This document shows, piece by piece, positions 12,148 through 23,394 of a stretch of DNA of 64,000 bases. Source of the DNA: Escallonia rubra (taxonomy: Eukaryota; Streptophyta; Magnoliopsida; Escalloniales; Escalloniaceae); NCBI GenBank assembly GCA_033065855.1, contig JAVXUO010000799.1:1-64000 (forward strand). The letters are read 5' to 3'. Every line of letters starts with the position of its first letter. Positions within the stretch are counted from its first letter, which is position 1. The translations under genes and the position numbers were made by a program. Under the pieces are notes generated by a model that had not been told where the DNA came from, did no database searches, and saw nothing but the letters and a program-made list of their open reading frames with translations.

Positions 12148-13115
12148 CAGGGCGGACCTATGTTGTGGCAAGGGGGGCTGAAGCACCCCCTCACTTCTGA
12201 AAAAAATATATTTGGTTTTCGGGAATCACACCACCCCGTTCCCGAGACGCCGTTCCCCCATCCCACATACCCCGTTCCCCGAGACCACAACTCGACGCTC
12301 TCTCTCTTTCTCTCTCTCTCACCGGTGGACAGTGGACGTAACGACCGTCGATTAGATATGCCGGCGATGCCACGCGATTGAACGGTCTGAACCCACCTTG
12401 TAGATCTCCGACCGGCGACCAGATCTTGAAGAAACGGCACTCCGCCGGCGACCAGATCTCCGAGTCTTTGTTCGGCGTCCGACCACGCGACCAGTCACCA
12501 GATCTGCTTGACGGAGTGCCACTGCTTGACGTCGTCCGACCACGCGACCAGATTTGCTTGACGGAGTGCCTCACCCAGTCACCCTGCCGGCTGCCGCGAG
12601 CTGCTGCACGGACAATTGCTGGGATTTGCTGCTGTGAATTTGTCTGTTGTATGTTGGTTCATCCCAATTCGTGGTGGAAGTGCATCCAGCCGTGGTGAAT
12701 TTGTCTGTTGAGTGTTGTCTACTTGAGACTTGAATGCTTGACGGAGTGGCCCACTGTTTTGGTAAATTATCGTTAATTTATTGTTATTATTTATTTTATA
12801 TTTGTATGTCGATGCTTATGCTACAGACTTGAGTTATTTTGCATGTATATAGATGTCAATACAAATATATTTGTACATTAAAAGTATCATAAACCTAGAG
12901 TTTAATTCTAAAATTTTGAGTATCGAAACATTGGTATAGTTTAATTTCAGTGATTATATAGAGATTTAGTAAAGTTCTTAAATTGCGTTTCATTCAGTGA
13001 TTATATAGAGATTTAAAAAACTCTATATATAATATTATTTTACTATAATTTTTTTTTTTGGTGCATTCGATAGAATTTTTGCACCCCCTTAAAATTTTTT
13101 TTGGTTCCACCCCTG
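12148..13115. mobile_element. hAT-type element (968 bp) with perfect 8-bp target duplication
   Basis: Begins CAGGGCGGACC and ends GGTTCCACCCCTG, matching the CAGGGGCGGA.CC termini of a common plant hAT group. It is flanked by identical CACTTGGG at 12140-12147 and 13116-13123. The interior has a GC-rich part with repeats of CGACCACGCGACCAG and GCTTGACGGAGTGCC near 12470-12575, then an AT-rich part. No transposase is recognisable. Confidence 0.85.
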
Positions 13116-13533
13116 CACTTGGGCTAGATCAAATAATTTTTATTTGGGCTAGTTCTTCTAGTTTACTTTTGGATCGAGTCCATCATCTTGTTTGACTTTG
13201 TGTCAACATCTTGACCCCATTTTTCGTGAGATTGAATATTTGACTGTCATTAAAATTATCTACCATTGACCGGTAAATAATTTTTTAGTGTTTACAGCCC
13301 AATTTCTAGCTAAAGATATGAACACTGCTTTATGATTATACAGTAGTATATAGATAGCACACGCAATCCGTTCATATTTTTTCTGATTTATTTGATCTAG
13401 TAAAACAAAATTCAAGTTCTGCCAAACTTTGAAAAGCAAGTCCCTACTTTTTTTTTCCTGCCGCTTAGTGCAAGAAAATCACCAAGATATGAGAATACAT
13501 ACATAAGCATGCGAAATTAGCAAAAACAGCTCA

Positions 13534-15319
13534 TCATTTGTGAAGGCGACAAGTAGGAAGGGCCATGAGATGGTTTGCCCAAGTGACCACAAGACCAAAC
13601 TCATCAGTCATGTCCAACTCCGCCGGTGACATGTTATTAGGCAGCTCCCGGTCAAAACAATGCACCAACTGCGCGACCACCTACCGAACCACGGCTAGGC
13701 CTAACTGCATCCCAGGACAACCCCGTCTTCCAGAACCAAAAGGAAGCAGTTGGAAGTCGCGTCCCCGAGATCTATGTTATTCCCGACAAACCTCTCGGGG
13801 ACGAAGTTGTCAGCATCAGCCCACGCTTTAGGGTCCCTCCCAATAGGCCAAACTTTCCCGATGACACGCGAATTTTTCGGAATGTGGTAGCCGTTTATTA
13901 TATGCAGTATTCCATGGATTCACGAGGGAGGAGCAACGGTGCCACTAGATGGAGTTTAAAGGCTTCTGTGATAACCATGTCCAAGTACTTGAGGCCATCC
14001 AGGATTCTTCCACCATTCTATCCATGCCAACACTTGTTCTATCTCCTTCTGGACCTTTTTCAGCACATGTGGCCGGGTGCTTTAGGAGTTCAGAGAGTAC
14101 CCACTCAATTGTTGTTGCTGAAGTATCCATTGAAGCAGCAAGCATGTCCTGCAAAGTTTTTTTTTTTATTCAACGAGAATTAAGGGTAAAGTTGATTAAA
14201 TCGATCAGTTTATAAAATCAGTTCGGTATGAGTGATTGTATCTATGAAATGGGTTGTGTATTGGGTGGGGGAAAGGGCGGAGGTAGTTATTACCAAACTT
14301 TTAACATATATTATAGGCAAGTTCATAAATTGGTAGGAGCGAAGGAGACGATCTTGTTTATCAGGCATGCATTTACTTAATATTTATTTCTAGATTATAG
14401 AGGCTGATACTAAATCAAGTGGAATTACCAGCAAAGTGGCTTTGATATGGGAGTGATCAAACTCGAACTCGGCTTTTCCAGATTCCATGATGGCCAACAT
14501 GGTATCAACGAAGTCCTTGGCTTGCCCGGATAGATCGATCCCTTGAAGGATCAGGTGCTCATCAATGCTCTTCTAAAAAAATCCATCAAAAACCTTGGCA
14601 ACAGCCTTCGTTCGCCGCGTAAGTCCCTCAAGATCAAGTACGTACACCAAGACAAGTAAAATAGTCACCAAGATTCGGAGTGGCCGCCAGTTGCATCCCC
14701 TTTTTAATCACTGCCTTGAAGCCCTTCGCGTCAATGTCCTTGTCCATGTACCCAAGTATCATCCGACAACTCATATCTGCGCTCATGGAGCAATCCTAGC
14801 ACTCAGATCGACAGCAACGGGCTCCTTGGCCGCATTTTCAATCACTTCAACCAAAAAGTCCTAGCTCTTCCAATCTCATGGCTTGAAATGAGTTTATCTT
14901 AAGGTTACTCAGCAACTCAGCGTGCACGCCTTACGCATGCCATGCCAGTAAGTCCCATAAGGGCTAAAGGCATAAGTTTCTTTGGCCATAAGAGATGTAT
15001 TTGGCAGCCTCGTGAGATGGCCTACTGGCATAAACAAGATCATGGATTTTGAGGAACTGTTCGGCAGCTTGAGGCGATGAGACGATGATGTTGGGGATGA
15101 AGCCAAAACGCATGAACATAACTCAGCCATGTTTCTCGGCCAGCTTATGCAAATCCTGGTGAGGGTTCTTTCCCCACATGTGAAGGTGTCCCAAAATGGG
15201 CAAGGACTTTGGACTTGGTGGCAACCTTCCACTGCTTTTCTTCTTCTTCTTCTTCTTAAACCAGGACTGCAAAGCGTAGGCAAGCATCACAAGTCCCAAG
15301 TGTTGTCCAGTTCCGGCCC
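13534..15319 (-). pseudogene. Cytochrome P450 pseudogene (CYP71/CYP736-like)
   Basis: A two-exon P450 of the plant CYP71 clan, normally an ER-anchored haem mono-oxygenase, is recognisable but broken. Exon 1 is roughly 15319-14429: proline-rich hinge RLPPSPKSLPILGHLHM, then YGTYWHGMRKACTL, ending HIKATLL at a GT donor. Exon 2 is 14148-13534: DMLAASMDTSATTIEWVLSE (I-helix oxygen-binding region), the haem loop [14 protein letters not shown] with its cysteine kept, and the tail LPTCRLHK then stop. Lesions seen: no start ATG and a frameshift near the N-terminus, an in-frame TGA after LAEKHG, a 1-bp frameshift just before RDFQLLPFG, and a TAG replacing a leucine after QLGLAVVR. Further shifts in exon 1 are likely. 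Confidence 0.85.
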
Positions 15320-15693
15320 ACGGATGCTATGGTTTTGCTTTGATTTTCAGGCTACTTGAAAAGGGTATGCTTCATCCGGGATTTATGCATTAATAACATA
15401 CAGAAATTACAAATTATCAACCTAGTGAAGATCGATGGTTTACTTTATTTTCTTTTTGTGTGGTTCTCTTACTAGGGTTGATTGATTATGATTAAGATAA
15501 GATTGTCGGTGCATATAGGACATCTCATGCCGTGCCCTTTTGGTCTTCTTGTCTTTCAGTGAGTGGTTTCCGTTGCCACCTATGGCTCAAAAATGACAAG
15601 GAAAAACTGTGCTTACAATGCAAACTTGATACTTCTTTGGAATAATAATAACTCCTAAATACAGTAAATCTTAAACGTTTAAACACTAAACTC
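15320..15693. other. Intergenic stretch, nothing recognised
   Basis: AT-rich DNA upstream of the P450 pseudogene. No open frame or repeat that I could support. Confidence 0.5.
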
Positions 15694-15810
15694 AACCCAA
15701 AGGGGTTGGTTGAGTTGGCAAGGGGCCTCGAGGAGTGACCTCGAGGTCCTGTGTTTGATTCGTCCCAATGAAGAAGATGAGATCTTGGTCGAGATTTTAA
15801 CTTTTAGGCT
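15694..15810 (+). mobile_element. tRNA-derived SINE
   Basis: Starts AACCCAAAGGGGTTGGTTGA, contains an A-box-like GGTTGAGTTGGCAAGG and a B-box-like GTGTTTGATTC about 45 bp later. The reverse copy at 22535-22636 shares the same first 20 bases, which supports a dispersed SINE family. No clear target duplication here; the 3' end is approximate. Confidence 0.6.
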
Positions 15811-16315
15811 TAATCACATTCTTTAGAAACTAACCGAATTGTCTTTTTCATAGTTTCAAAACCATTGTCATAGAAATACTTAAACTCATCACAAAAGTTA
15901 AACGATAAAATTCATATCTTCATATGTTGTATTTCTTTACTTTCGAACTAATATAAATGTTTCAATCGAATTAGCAAGTTTTATATTTTAAGCTAGTGAC
16001 TTTATCAACTGCCTTTGTGGGAGTTGTGTATGTGATGAATTTAAGGCCTATTGCTTCACGCCTGTGATGATCTTGAGGCATATCGCTTCAAATTGAATAT
16101 AGAAAATATCACTCGAGAACTATTATACACTTGAAAATTCATTCTATTTTGGTCCATCTTCACATTGTAATATTACTTCAATTACCACAAAATAAAAAGT
16201 TTGGAGTAATTCCCAAAATAACTATTCATTAAATCTTATGATTTAATCTTTCAGGAATGTGAGTGTATATGACTTTATAAATGGAAATGGAAGCATATCG
16301 CTGTATGAATGAAAG

Positions 16316-16965
16316 TATTTTAGTCTGCAGTACGATGGAACTGAAAATTCACCAATCTTCTTTCGTGAGCAAAGCATGTGAAGTTCACGGTGTACTACAA
16401 GAGATTTATATTGTAGAACTGCACAACTGTATGTGAAGAGAAAGTTATGGACTAATGAAAGAACTTACCAGCTCGATAATGAATCTTACAGATGCCTGAA
16501 ATTCAAAATGAAATGATTTTAGAACGAAAGAATTTGAAACAATGCGGTACTTTAAAATATTCTTTCGTCCAAATACACTCTTGTAAATTATGCAGATAGT
16601 GATGATTAAACTAAACGACGACCACAATTTTTATAGAGGAAAGTATTTTACTTTACCAATTGATGGAACTTAAAATTTATCAAGCTTTTCTCGAGCGATG
16701 ACCACGATACGAATGCGAAGTTCATGAGTGCTACGAGAGATTCATGTTTCAGAAGTGCACGACTGAATAAGAAGAGAACGTTACTAACCGGTGAAAAAAC
16801 TTACGAGTTCAATGATCAATTTTACAAGTCCCTGTATTTCAAAATAAAAGGATTTTAAAACTAAAAGGAATTGAAGGTACGGGTACTTTAAAATACTCTT
16901 TCCAAAAACACACTCGTAAATTACTAGGCAGTAATGATTGAAGATAAACGGTTAATGAAGTAGCT
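16316..16965. repeat. Diverged tandem duplication, two copies of about 325 bp
   Basis: 16316-16640 and 16641-16965 align in order: GATGGAACT.AAAATT, GAAGTTCA..GTG.TAC, TACTTTAAAATA.TCTTT and ACACTC.TGTAAATTA occur once in each. Copies are clearly diverged. No coding meaning was found. Confidence 0.55.
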
Positions 16966-17692
16966 TGAGTTCGAAACGATTACCGTTCTGATTTCGCTTT
17001 TCTGATTACTAAATCAACGATAAAATTACCATATTCTATGTAGTGTAATTAAATAAGAAAGTCACTTATTTGTGGAAGATATTGCTTGTTTTCCTCTTCC
17101 CTTTTCTTGTTAAGGTTCTCGTGTTTGACTTTGTTTTGCCTTTTGTTTTCCGTTTTGAACGGACAACTTGGCTTTATGAAGACTAATTAATAAGGACTTT
17201 CTATCTTTCACAAGTCTTCCTAATTAACTTCTTCCAAATGTTAAAACAAATCCAAGTGAAGTCCGAAACATAAAAATTCTAGAAACTTATTATTCTAATT
17301 AAACTGTTGTCCTTTTTCTTCGAACCCAAGTAAAATCTGATTGCCAAATTAGATAAACTACCGTAGTTCTAGGGATTTACTAGCTGTTAATATTTAGTTT
17401 AAGGCTGCTTCCATACATATTTGTTAAATACATCAGAGTTTTTTATCTTAAAATTTAGGCTCGCTTAAGGTAATTTTATTGCACCATTATAATAATAGCT
17501 TATAACACCCGTATATAAATATCTATAGATCTAAAGTTAGAAAATATTATTGTGTTTACAAGCAAATAATAAAAACGTCTATTTTGTTAAATCAAGTTTA
17601 GATTTGTGCGAATTTAGAGAAAATTAGTTCAGATTAAGTGAACCAAATTAACTCAATTATGGCCACGGGCTTGAACTCAAGCTTGAGCTTGA
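16966..17692. other. Intergenic stretch, nothing recognised
   Basis: AT-rich DNA without supported genes or repeats, running up to the solo LTR. Confidence 0.5.
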
Positions 17693-18248
17693 TGTCACGG
17701 ATTGATTTGGAAGGAGGCTGATTTTTTTATGTATGCCATGCGTGCGCTTATTAGGCGCTTACGGGACGCTTACTTGGCAATGGAATTGAAGGGTTAGGTC
17801 TCCGGAAAGTTCTGCACACTTATGTCTTTGTAAATATGTGCATATTCTAGAGTGGTGGATAGCTCTAGAATGCTAGACGACTATTCTAGGAAGGGTCTCG
17901 AATAGTAGGGAGGCTTGTGAATATTGTGGAGAGTTTTAGAGAGTGAATGTACACCGTAAGATTGCATGTATCTCCACCTTCCGTTGAGACTAGTATAAAT
18001 AGCCAAAGCCATGTCTTGGCCAAAGCATCCAAGAGTGGGATCCAGAGGGCGTGTCATCTAAAGTGTGTATCCTTGTAATAAGCTTTCTCCAAATAATATA
18101 GTGGGATTCATTTCTCAGTGTCTTTTGTACATTTGGTTCTACCATCGCCCAACTCAAGGGGCCGGGTAGGTTGAGTTAGCATGCAAGCAGGACTTGATCT
18201 AGCTAAGTGCCACATGGTCGACTTAGGGAAGTCTTTAGTGTCGTGACA
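17693..18248 (+). mobile_element. Solo LTR, copia-type (556 bp)
   Basis: Starts TGTCACG and ends CGTGACA, giving perfect 7-bp inverted ends with TG...CA. It shares most of its length with the fragment at 9758-10213. TTGA occurs directly on both sides, a possible remnant of a 5-bp target duplication. An AGTATAAATAGCC motif near 17992 could be the LTR TATA box. No internal retrotransposon region is adjacent. Confidence 0.7.
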
Positions 18249-19640
18249 TTGAGCTAAAGGGCTCGACTCAATGTGTTAGACTAGGTGAGATGAGCCGGTC
18301 GCATATTCTTGTTAGTCTTGATGAGTACAAGCTTGAAACAATTACAAACTTTTCACAAACATTAGCTACGCGAGAATACCAGAGGCTAAAAAACTCAAGT
18401 CAACTAAATGAACATGTCCAATTAATGAAGATTCTAAAAATTCTAATTACATTCAAAGTTGGCGTTACTTGTCATCCACAGTCAACTAATAATTGATAGC
18501 ATAAGAATTCAGCGGATTGATCAAATCAAATTCATCCGGTTTAAAATATCTATTTGATTTAGCTTACATCTAGATTGTAAGATTTTAATTGCTAATCATG
18601 TTCGCGATATAATAGAAACGTTTACAATTGTGCACTACCTCAGAAAACATTGAGACGGATTTAGCCTCCCAAATCACTCCAAAAAGAATCTCGTGGTCTT
18701 GCAGTTGGCCAAATCCTAGTTGTAGAGAGCGCAATTATTTTCATGACCGATTATGTCCCTACTTTATAATGTTAGATGAAAGCCATATCACCCTATCTAT
18801 ACCAAACTAAAATTTTGACATACTCGATTCATTACAATTTCAAAATTATGCTCATTTATCGTTAAGCATAATAAAAATGTGTGTTAGCAAAAATCACGTT
18901 AACTATACTACAATTTGGGACATTGGCATCATTTTTCAATTAAAAAATGTAAAACAACATTTCTCCAGTTCTCGGTCAACGTAATTATCTTGAAAAAAAT
19001 CAATTCAATTATGATAAAATTAAATTATGAAAAAACTTACGGTTCGTTCACCAAAATTGTTAATTTTAGAAAATCAACAAAGTAAAAAAAATTATTAGCA
19101 ACATGAATGTAGACAGAGAAAAATTTCAGATTCATGTCGGTCCACTTAACAAATAGGCCGTACGCTTACCATATTCGTTTTCTGTTTTTAGAAATGATGA
19201 TAAAAAATATTCTTTTTTTGCGTACTTTTATCATTTTCTGTTTTCGTTTTGGGTAAAATTACTCAAATAGTTCAGCTTTTTTCACTCAAACTTAACCCAA
19301 TATAAAAAAAAATAGCTAAATTTTTTTTTGTAAAAATGATAAAAGTACAGGAACGAATTTTCAAACTGAATATAAAAATCATGAAAATGAAAACAGAAAA
19401 CAAATATGGTAAGTGTACGGGTGAAGCTTCTCATGACTATTTTCGTTGGGTCCAAAAAACCATTGAAGCATTGCATGACCAGTACAACAAAGGGTAGCGA
19501 TGACAATACACATGTATCCAAAACAATTTAACCAAGTATATATATGTAGATGTATATCCGCAGACGCAAAATCAAAACGAGAAGCCTCGTCAAAGAGGCC
19601 ATGTTGTTCGGTGTTTGATATCTCGAGTGTCTCTCTACGC
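18249..19640. other. Intergenic stretch upstream of the MYB gene
   Basis: AT-rich DNA with long A and T runs. Short open frames on both strands show no recognisable domain. Confidence 0.5.
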
Positions 19641-19646
19641 GGTGGT

Positions 19647-19656
19647 TTATATATAG
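19647..19656 (+). promoter_or_regulatory. Putative TATA box of the MYB gene
   Basis: TTATATATAG lies about 45 bp before the ATG at 19698 and is followed by a GA-repeat leader. Position fits a short 5' UTR; the assignment is inferred. Confidence 0.45.
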
Positions 19657-19697
19657 AGAGAGAAAGCAGCAAGAGAGAGAGAGAAGGGTCGAGAGAA

Positions 19698-21770
19698 ATG
19701 ACCAAGGAATCTGTTAGGAAGTGTTCGCATTGCGGGCACAATGGACATAATTCGAGAACATGCAATGGGAAGGGGGGGTGTTTCAAGCTTTTCGGGGTGA
19801 AGATTAATGTACATGAGAAAGAAGACGATCAGTCGCCGGAGAAGAAAGATGAATCCATCATCAGGAAGAGCAAGAGCATGGGGAATCTGCAGGCGTGCAG
19901 CCAAGAGCACAGCCATGTCGATGCAGGTTATTTGTCAGATGGGCTCATTCAATCAGAGCGAGGGAAGGCGGCCCATGAGAGGAAGAAGGGTAATCACTGA
20001 TTTTGTCTATCGTTTTTGTCAGTTTTGGGTTGTTTTTGTTTGTTTATCATTTGGGTGTCTCCGCTTTCTTGTTTGGGTTCTAGGATTGATCGTGCATGTC
20101 AACATTTATTTAAGTTTAATCATCACGAGGATTTTGAGGAGTTGCTATTTGCTGTTTTTTCTTTTCATTTCTGATTTTAATATCAATCTCTCTTTGTTGT
20201 CCTCTTTTTTCACGTTCTGGCGTTTGTGATTTCTCTATGGAGATGAATTGATTCATGATTCCACATTGATTTGTCAAAAGCTGATGTCTTGAAGTTGGAA
20301 TAAGAACACTTGATTTAAGATAGCTCCAATGGTTATTTTGATTCCTCCTCATTTATGTAAGTACTTGTTTGATGGTTTGTTGTTTTGTGTTTGATTTAAG
20401 AGAGACAGGATTTTGAAACCAAAGATAATAACCAAGACAAGAACTTCTGTTAAAACTGCTTTGGTGGTTGTTAATAACAGTTGATTAAGATTAAATACAA
20501 TCGTAGATTATGTTTCATACTGCATTTCCATTATTAGAATTGGTGCATAGTTAAAATCTTAAGCTTTTTCTGATCTTTGTTGAAACTACTCTTTTGGCCA
20601 AAAAATTACTTCATCGAAATGATTAGTACAGGGGTTTAAGCATCTAAATAGCTGGACTTCATTCATCAGGGGTGCCATGGACAGAGGATGAACATCGATC
20701 GTTCTTGGTTGGTTTGAAAAAGCTAGGAAAAGGTGATTGGAGAGGAATTTCTAAACAGTATGTACCCACCAGGACCCCAACTCAAGTGGCTAGCCATGCG
20801 CAAAAGTACTTTATTAGGATGGCTGCAACCGAGAGGAAGAAACGCAGATCAAGTCTCTTCGACATGCCCTTCAAAGAATCTGTAATTTCTCGCGGTCTCT
20901 CTCTGAATTTTTCTGCAGACTTCTTTCGGGCATATACATAACCCAATGTCGTAAAATTTTACAGACCCCACCTGCTTCGCCTTCCAGTGAACCTTCAAAA
21001 ATCTCACAAGAGGTAAGTTTGTTTGCTCATGCATGTGAATACAAATTTCATTATCTTCATTCCTATTTTCAATTATTTACTACTAGGATAAGAACAAGAA
21101 CCTGTAGTGGCTCTTATAATCATATACATTATCACATCCCCAGTTGCTTATTTCAAAGACAGTAGCAAAATGCAAGGATAGGTAAGTCACAAGGGAGTGT
21201 CCTAGTTGCTTGATTAAGGTGGAACTTTTTGCTAATTCCTTCTCTATGATTTTCTTAGGTTGGTACTGCAGCTCATATAGCTCATATTGCAACCTCCGAA
21301 AGACCCCCACTCTCACCGGTGGCTAGAATTCATGGAAAGCCAGATTTCCATCGTATGCCATACATGGTAAGAGGATGCACTGTGTGTTCATTTTTTCATT
21401 TTGGTCAATTAGCTGACCGGATCACCAATATCCTCCTTTGAAAAGCAGCACGAACAAAATAGTGTTCAACGTTGGTTCAACTGATTTTTGCACGTTTGCA
21501 CAGGTGGGGCTTACTGGTCCGAGCTTTGCTGCAGCTAAATACATGCCAACTATGTCATTTGCCCCGGTGCTGAGTTTTCCCAACCCAGGCTATATCTATG
21601 TACCACATAGCCATGGAAGTTTTGCAACTTGCGGACCTTTTGTTTCTCACCCATCGATTGGTCCTATGTCACAACCATCAGTCCCTCAAGGACCACCTCA
21701 GGCAGGTCCTCCAACTTCAGTTACGAAGAAGGATGGTTTAGAAGCTGGCATTGGAGCTCTTTCAATATGA
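19698..21770 (+). CDS. MYB-related SHAQKYF transcription factor (MYBS3/KUA1 type)
   Basis: Five exons, 308 codons: 19698-19989, 20670-20881, 20965-21012, 21259-21366 and 21504-21770, all with GT-AG borders and one continuous frame. Residues 8-21 hold a zinc-knuckle-like CX2CX4HX4C ([14 protein letters not shown]), followed by KLFGVKI, the R/KLFGV motif of this subfamily linked to repression. Exon 2 encodes a single MYB repeat from about residue 101: [21 protein letters not shown] to the diagnostic SHAQKYF, then RRSSLFDM. The C-terminus is proline-rich. Relatives are nuclear repressors that bind the TATCCA element and act in sugar, growth and senescence control; that role is inferred by family. 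The start is the first ATG after the GA-rich leader. The gene looks intact. Confidence 0.9.
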
Positions 21771-22316
21771 TTTTGCTGAACTTGTTTTCCCTTCTGCTCC
21801 TCTCGGCTAGATATCGCCGCACCGGCCCCTCTCCTAAAGGCCACCTCAGGCAGGTCCAGCAGCTTCAGTGACCAAGAAGGGTGGGCTAGAAGCCTTCATT
21901 GCATTTCTTGCTACTGACTATCATGCAGATAGTCTGTCGCACTTCAGCTGCCAAATCCTCTGCAGATCTCTAGTTTCTCGTTTTATACTTCCCATATAAT
22001 TTAGCTGGCTTTTTGTTCTCCTTTGTTTTGTCATCAAAGGATGATAGAGTAGCAATTAATAAATATATTCATCCAATAAATCGAGGACATCGACCTTATT
22101 TCATATTTCATTTCTGATTAAGTTTGCGAAAAACTGCATCAGGTCATACTTTGTAGGCAATCTCATTGCTTCTCCGGACCAAATCAAACTGCCTCCCCAC
22201 TAACTTTGCTTATCTTATGTACCAGTCAGGCACCATTGCAACACAAAAAGGATTTGCTCAAATGGGATTATAAGGCCTTGTTTAACCAATACGTGTCTAC
22301 GTTGTCTACTCTCATG
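21771..22316. other. 3' flank of the MYB gene with a duplicated coding segment
   Basis: Just after the stop, 21834-21905 repeats the last coding block (21683-21755): both contain CCACCTCAGGCAGGTCC, CTTCAGT.AC.AAGAAGG and TTAGAAG or CTAGAAG. The rest to 22316 has no recognised feature; AATAAATATA near 22058 could serve for polyadenylation. Confidence 0.6.
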
Positions 22317-22534
22317 ACAATGGCAACACTTCATGCGTTAGACAATGGCAAGGGGTGCAAAGTACACACCTTTACTGTAAAATGTGTACCAAACATCCCT
22401 CCTTTCAAGAACAATAATGGAGGGAACACGGCGGTTTTACCCTTAAAAAAACTAACAGAAGTTTGGTCAATAAGGGGGTTTGACCATAACTTGGTGTTGG
22501 AGCACCACAGACAAATAAACTTAAATTTGAGGTG

Positions 22535-22636
22535 TTTTTTTTTTTTTTGGATAAGAACTAGAATTGCATTTATATGGGTAACCCTTGGGGGAGGGAGAAT
22601 CGAACATGAAAAGAACTCAACCAACCCCTTTGGGTT
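22535..22636 (-). mobile_element. SINE in reverse orientation with 12-bp target duplication
   Basis: A T-run (poly-A tail of the minus strand) starts the insert and the reverse complement of AACCCAAAGGGGTTGGTTGA ends it. A B-box-like ATGTTCGATTC lies inside. It is flanked by identical AAATTTGAGGTG at 22523-22534 and 22637-22648. The matching site upstream of F-box copy 2 (about 31094) is empty. It is shorter than the copy at 15694, so an internal deletion is likely. Confidence 0.85.
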
Positions 22637-22850
22637 AAATTTGAGGTGTTAGATGCGATGAATCCTAAAAGAAGATTTTCAAAGGAAAATAATAGTAGTA
22701 GTGAACATCATTTTTCTTCTCAACCTGTTAGACCGGAGTTTTGAAGCAATCCCTTAAGATTTTGTGATTGCTAAATCAATAACCTTCCAAATCACCCAAT
22801 TAGGTATGTGCTAATTAGATTTGTGTTAATTTGCGTGTAAACAAACTCAC

Positions 22851-23166
22851 AGTGATGGCGCAGTGTGGTCTCAGGCGTCGGATGATGGCAATTGCAGTGG
22901 CGGCGGCGCCGTCGGCCGTCGGAAAGGCAGTTTGGTGGCTGAAGGGCAGAAGGATATTAGGGTTTGACTTTCTGTTTTCTTTTTTATTTCTCATTTTTTT
23001 TCTTTACTTCTTCTGGTCATAGTTAACCATGGTTAATAATTTAGATCCAGCTCGACATTCGGCCCACAACTTGCCACCCTCGCTTAGTTGGCGTGATATT
23101 AGTGGTAGTCTAACACCACGTAGGCCGATGACGTGGTGTTAAACAACCACTAAATATTTTCTCCAC
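22851..23166. mobile_element. Unit-1-specific insertion upstream of F-box copy 1
   Basis: Copy 2 reads directly from AAACTCAC into AATTTGCACGG, whereas here about 316 bp lies between them. The insert has a GC-rich start (GGCGGCGGCGCCGTCGG), a T-rich middle, and a perfect 11-bp inverted repeat TAACACCACGT (23111-23121) and ACGTGGTGTTA (23131-23141). Its class is unknown. Confidence 0.6.
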
Positions 23167-23256
23167 AATTTGCACGGTAAACACGATTAGGGCTGGAACC
23201 CAATAGTATAATCAGCCCTAGTCCCTTCCCCAAGAGGCAACTGTAGCAGTAGACTA

Positions 23257-23268
23257 TTTATATATATT
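23257..23268 (+). promoter_or_regulatory. Putative TATA box, F-box copy 1
   Basis: TTATATATATTC about 130 bp before the ATG at 23395. It is kept in copy 2 but not in copies 3 to 5. Confidence 0.5.
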
Positions 23269-23394
23269 CTATCAAACAGGAGAGGAGAAAGCCCACCTTC
23301 CCTTATCATCCCAAGCACCGTCCCAAAATCTTCTTTCCCTTGTCACTCTAATTCCTCCAAGGCGAAGGCGTTGGCGGCGGCGGCCTCTTTATTA

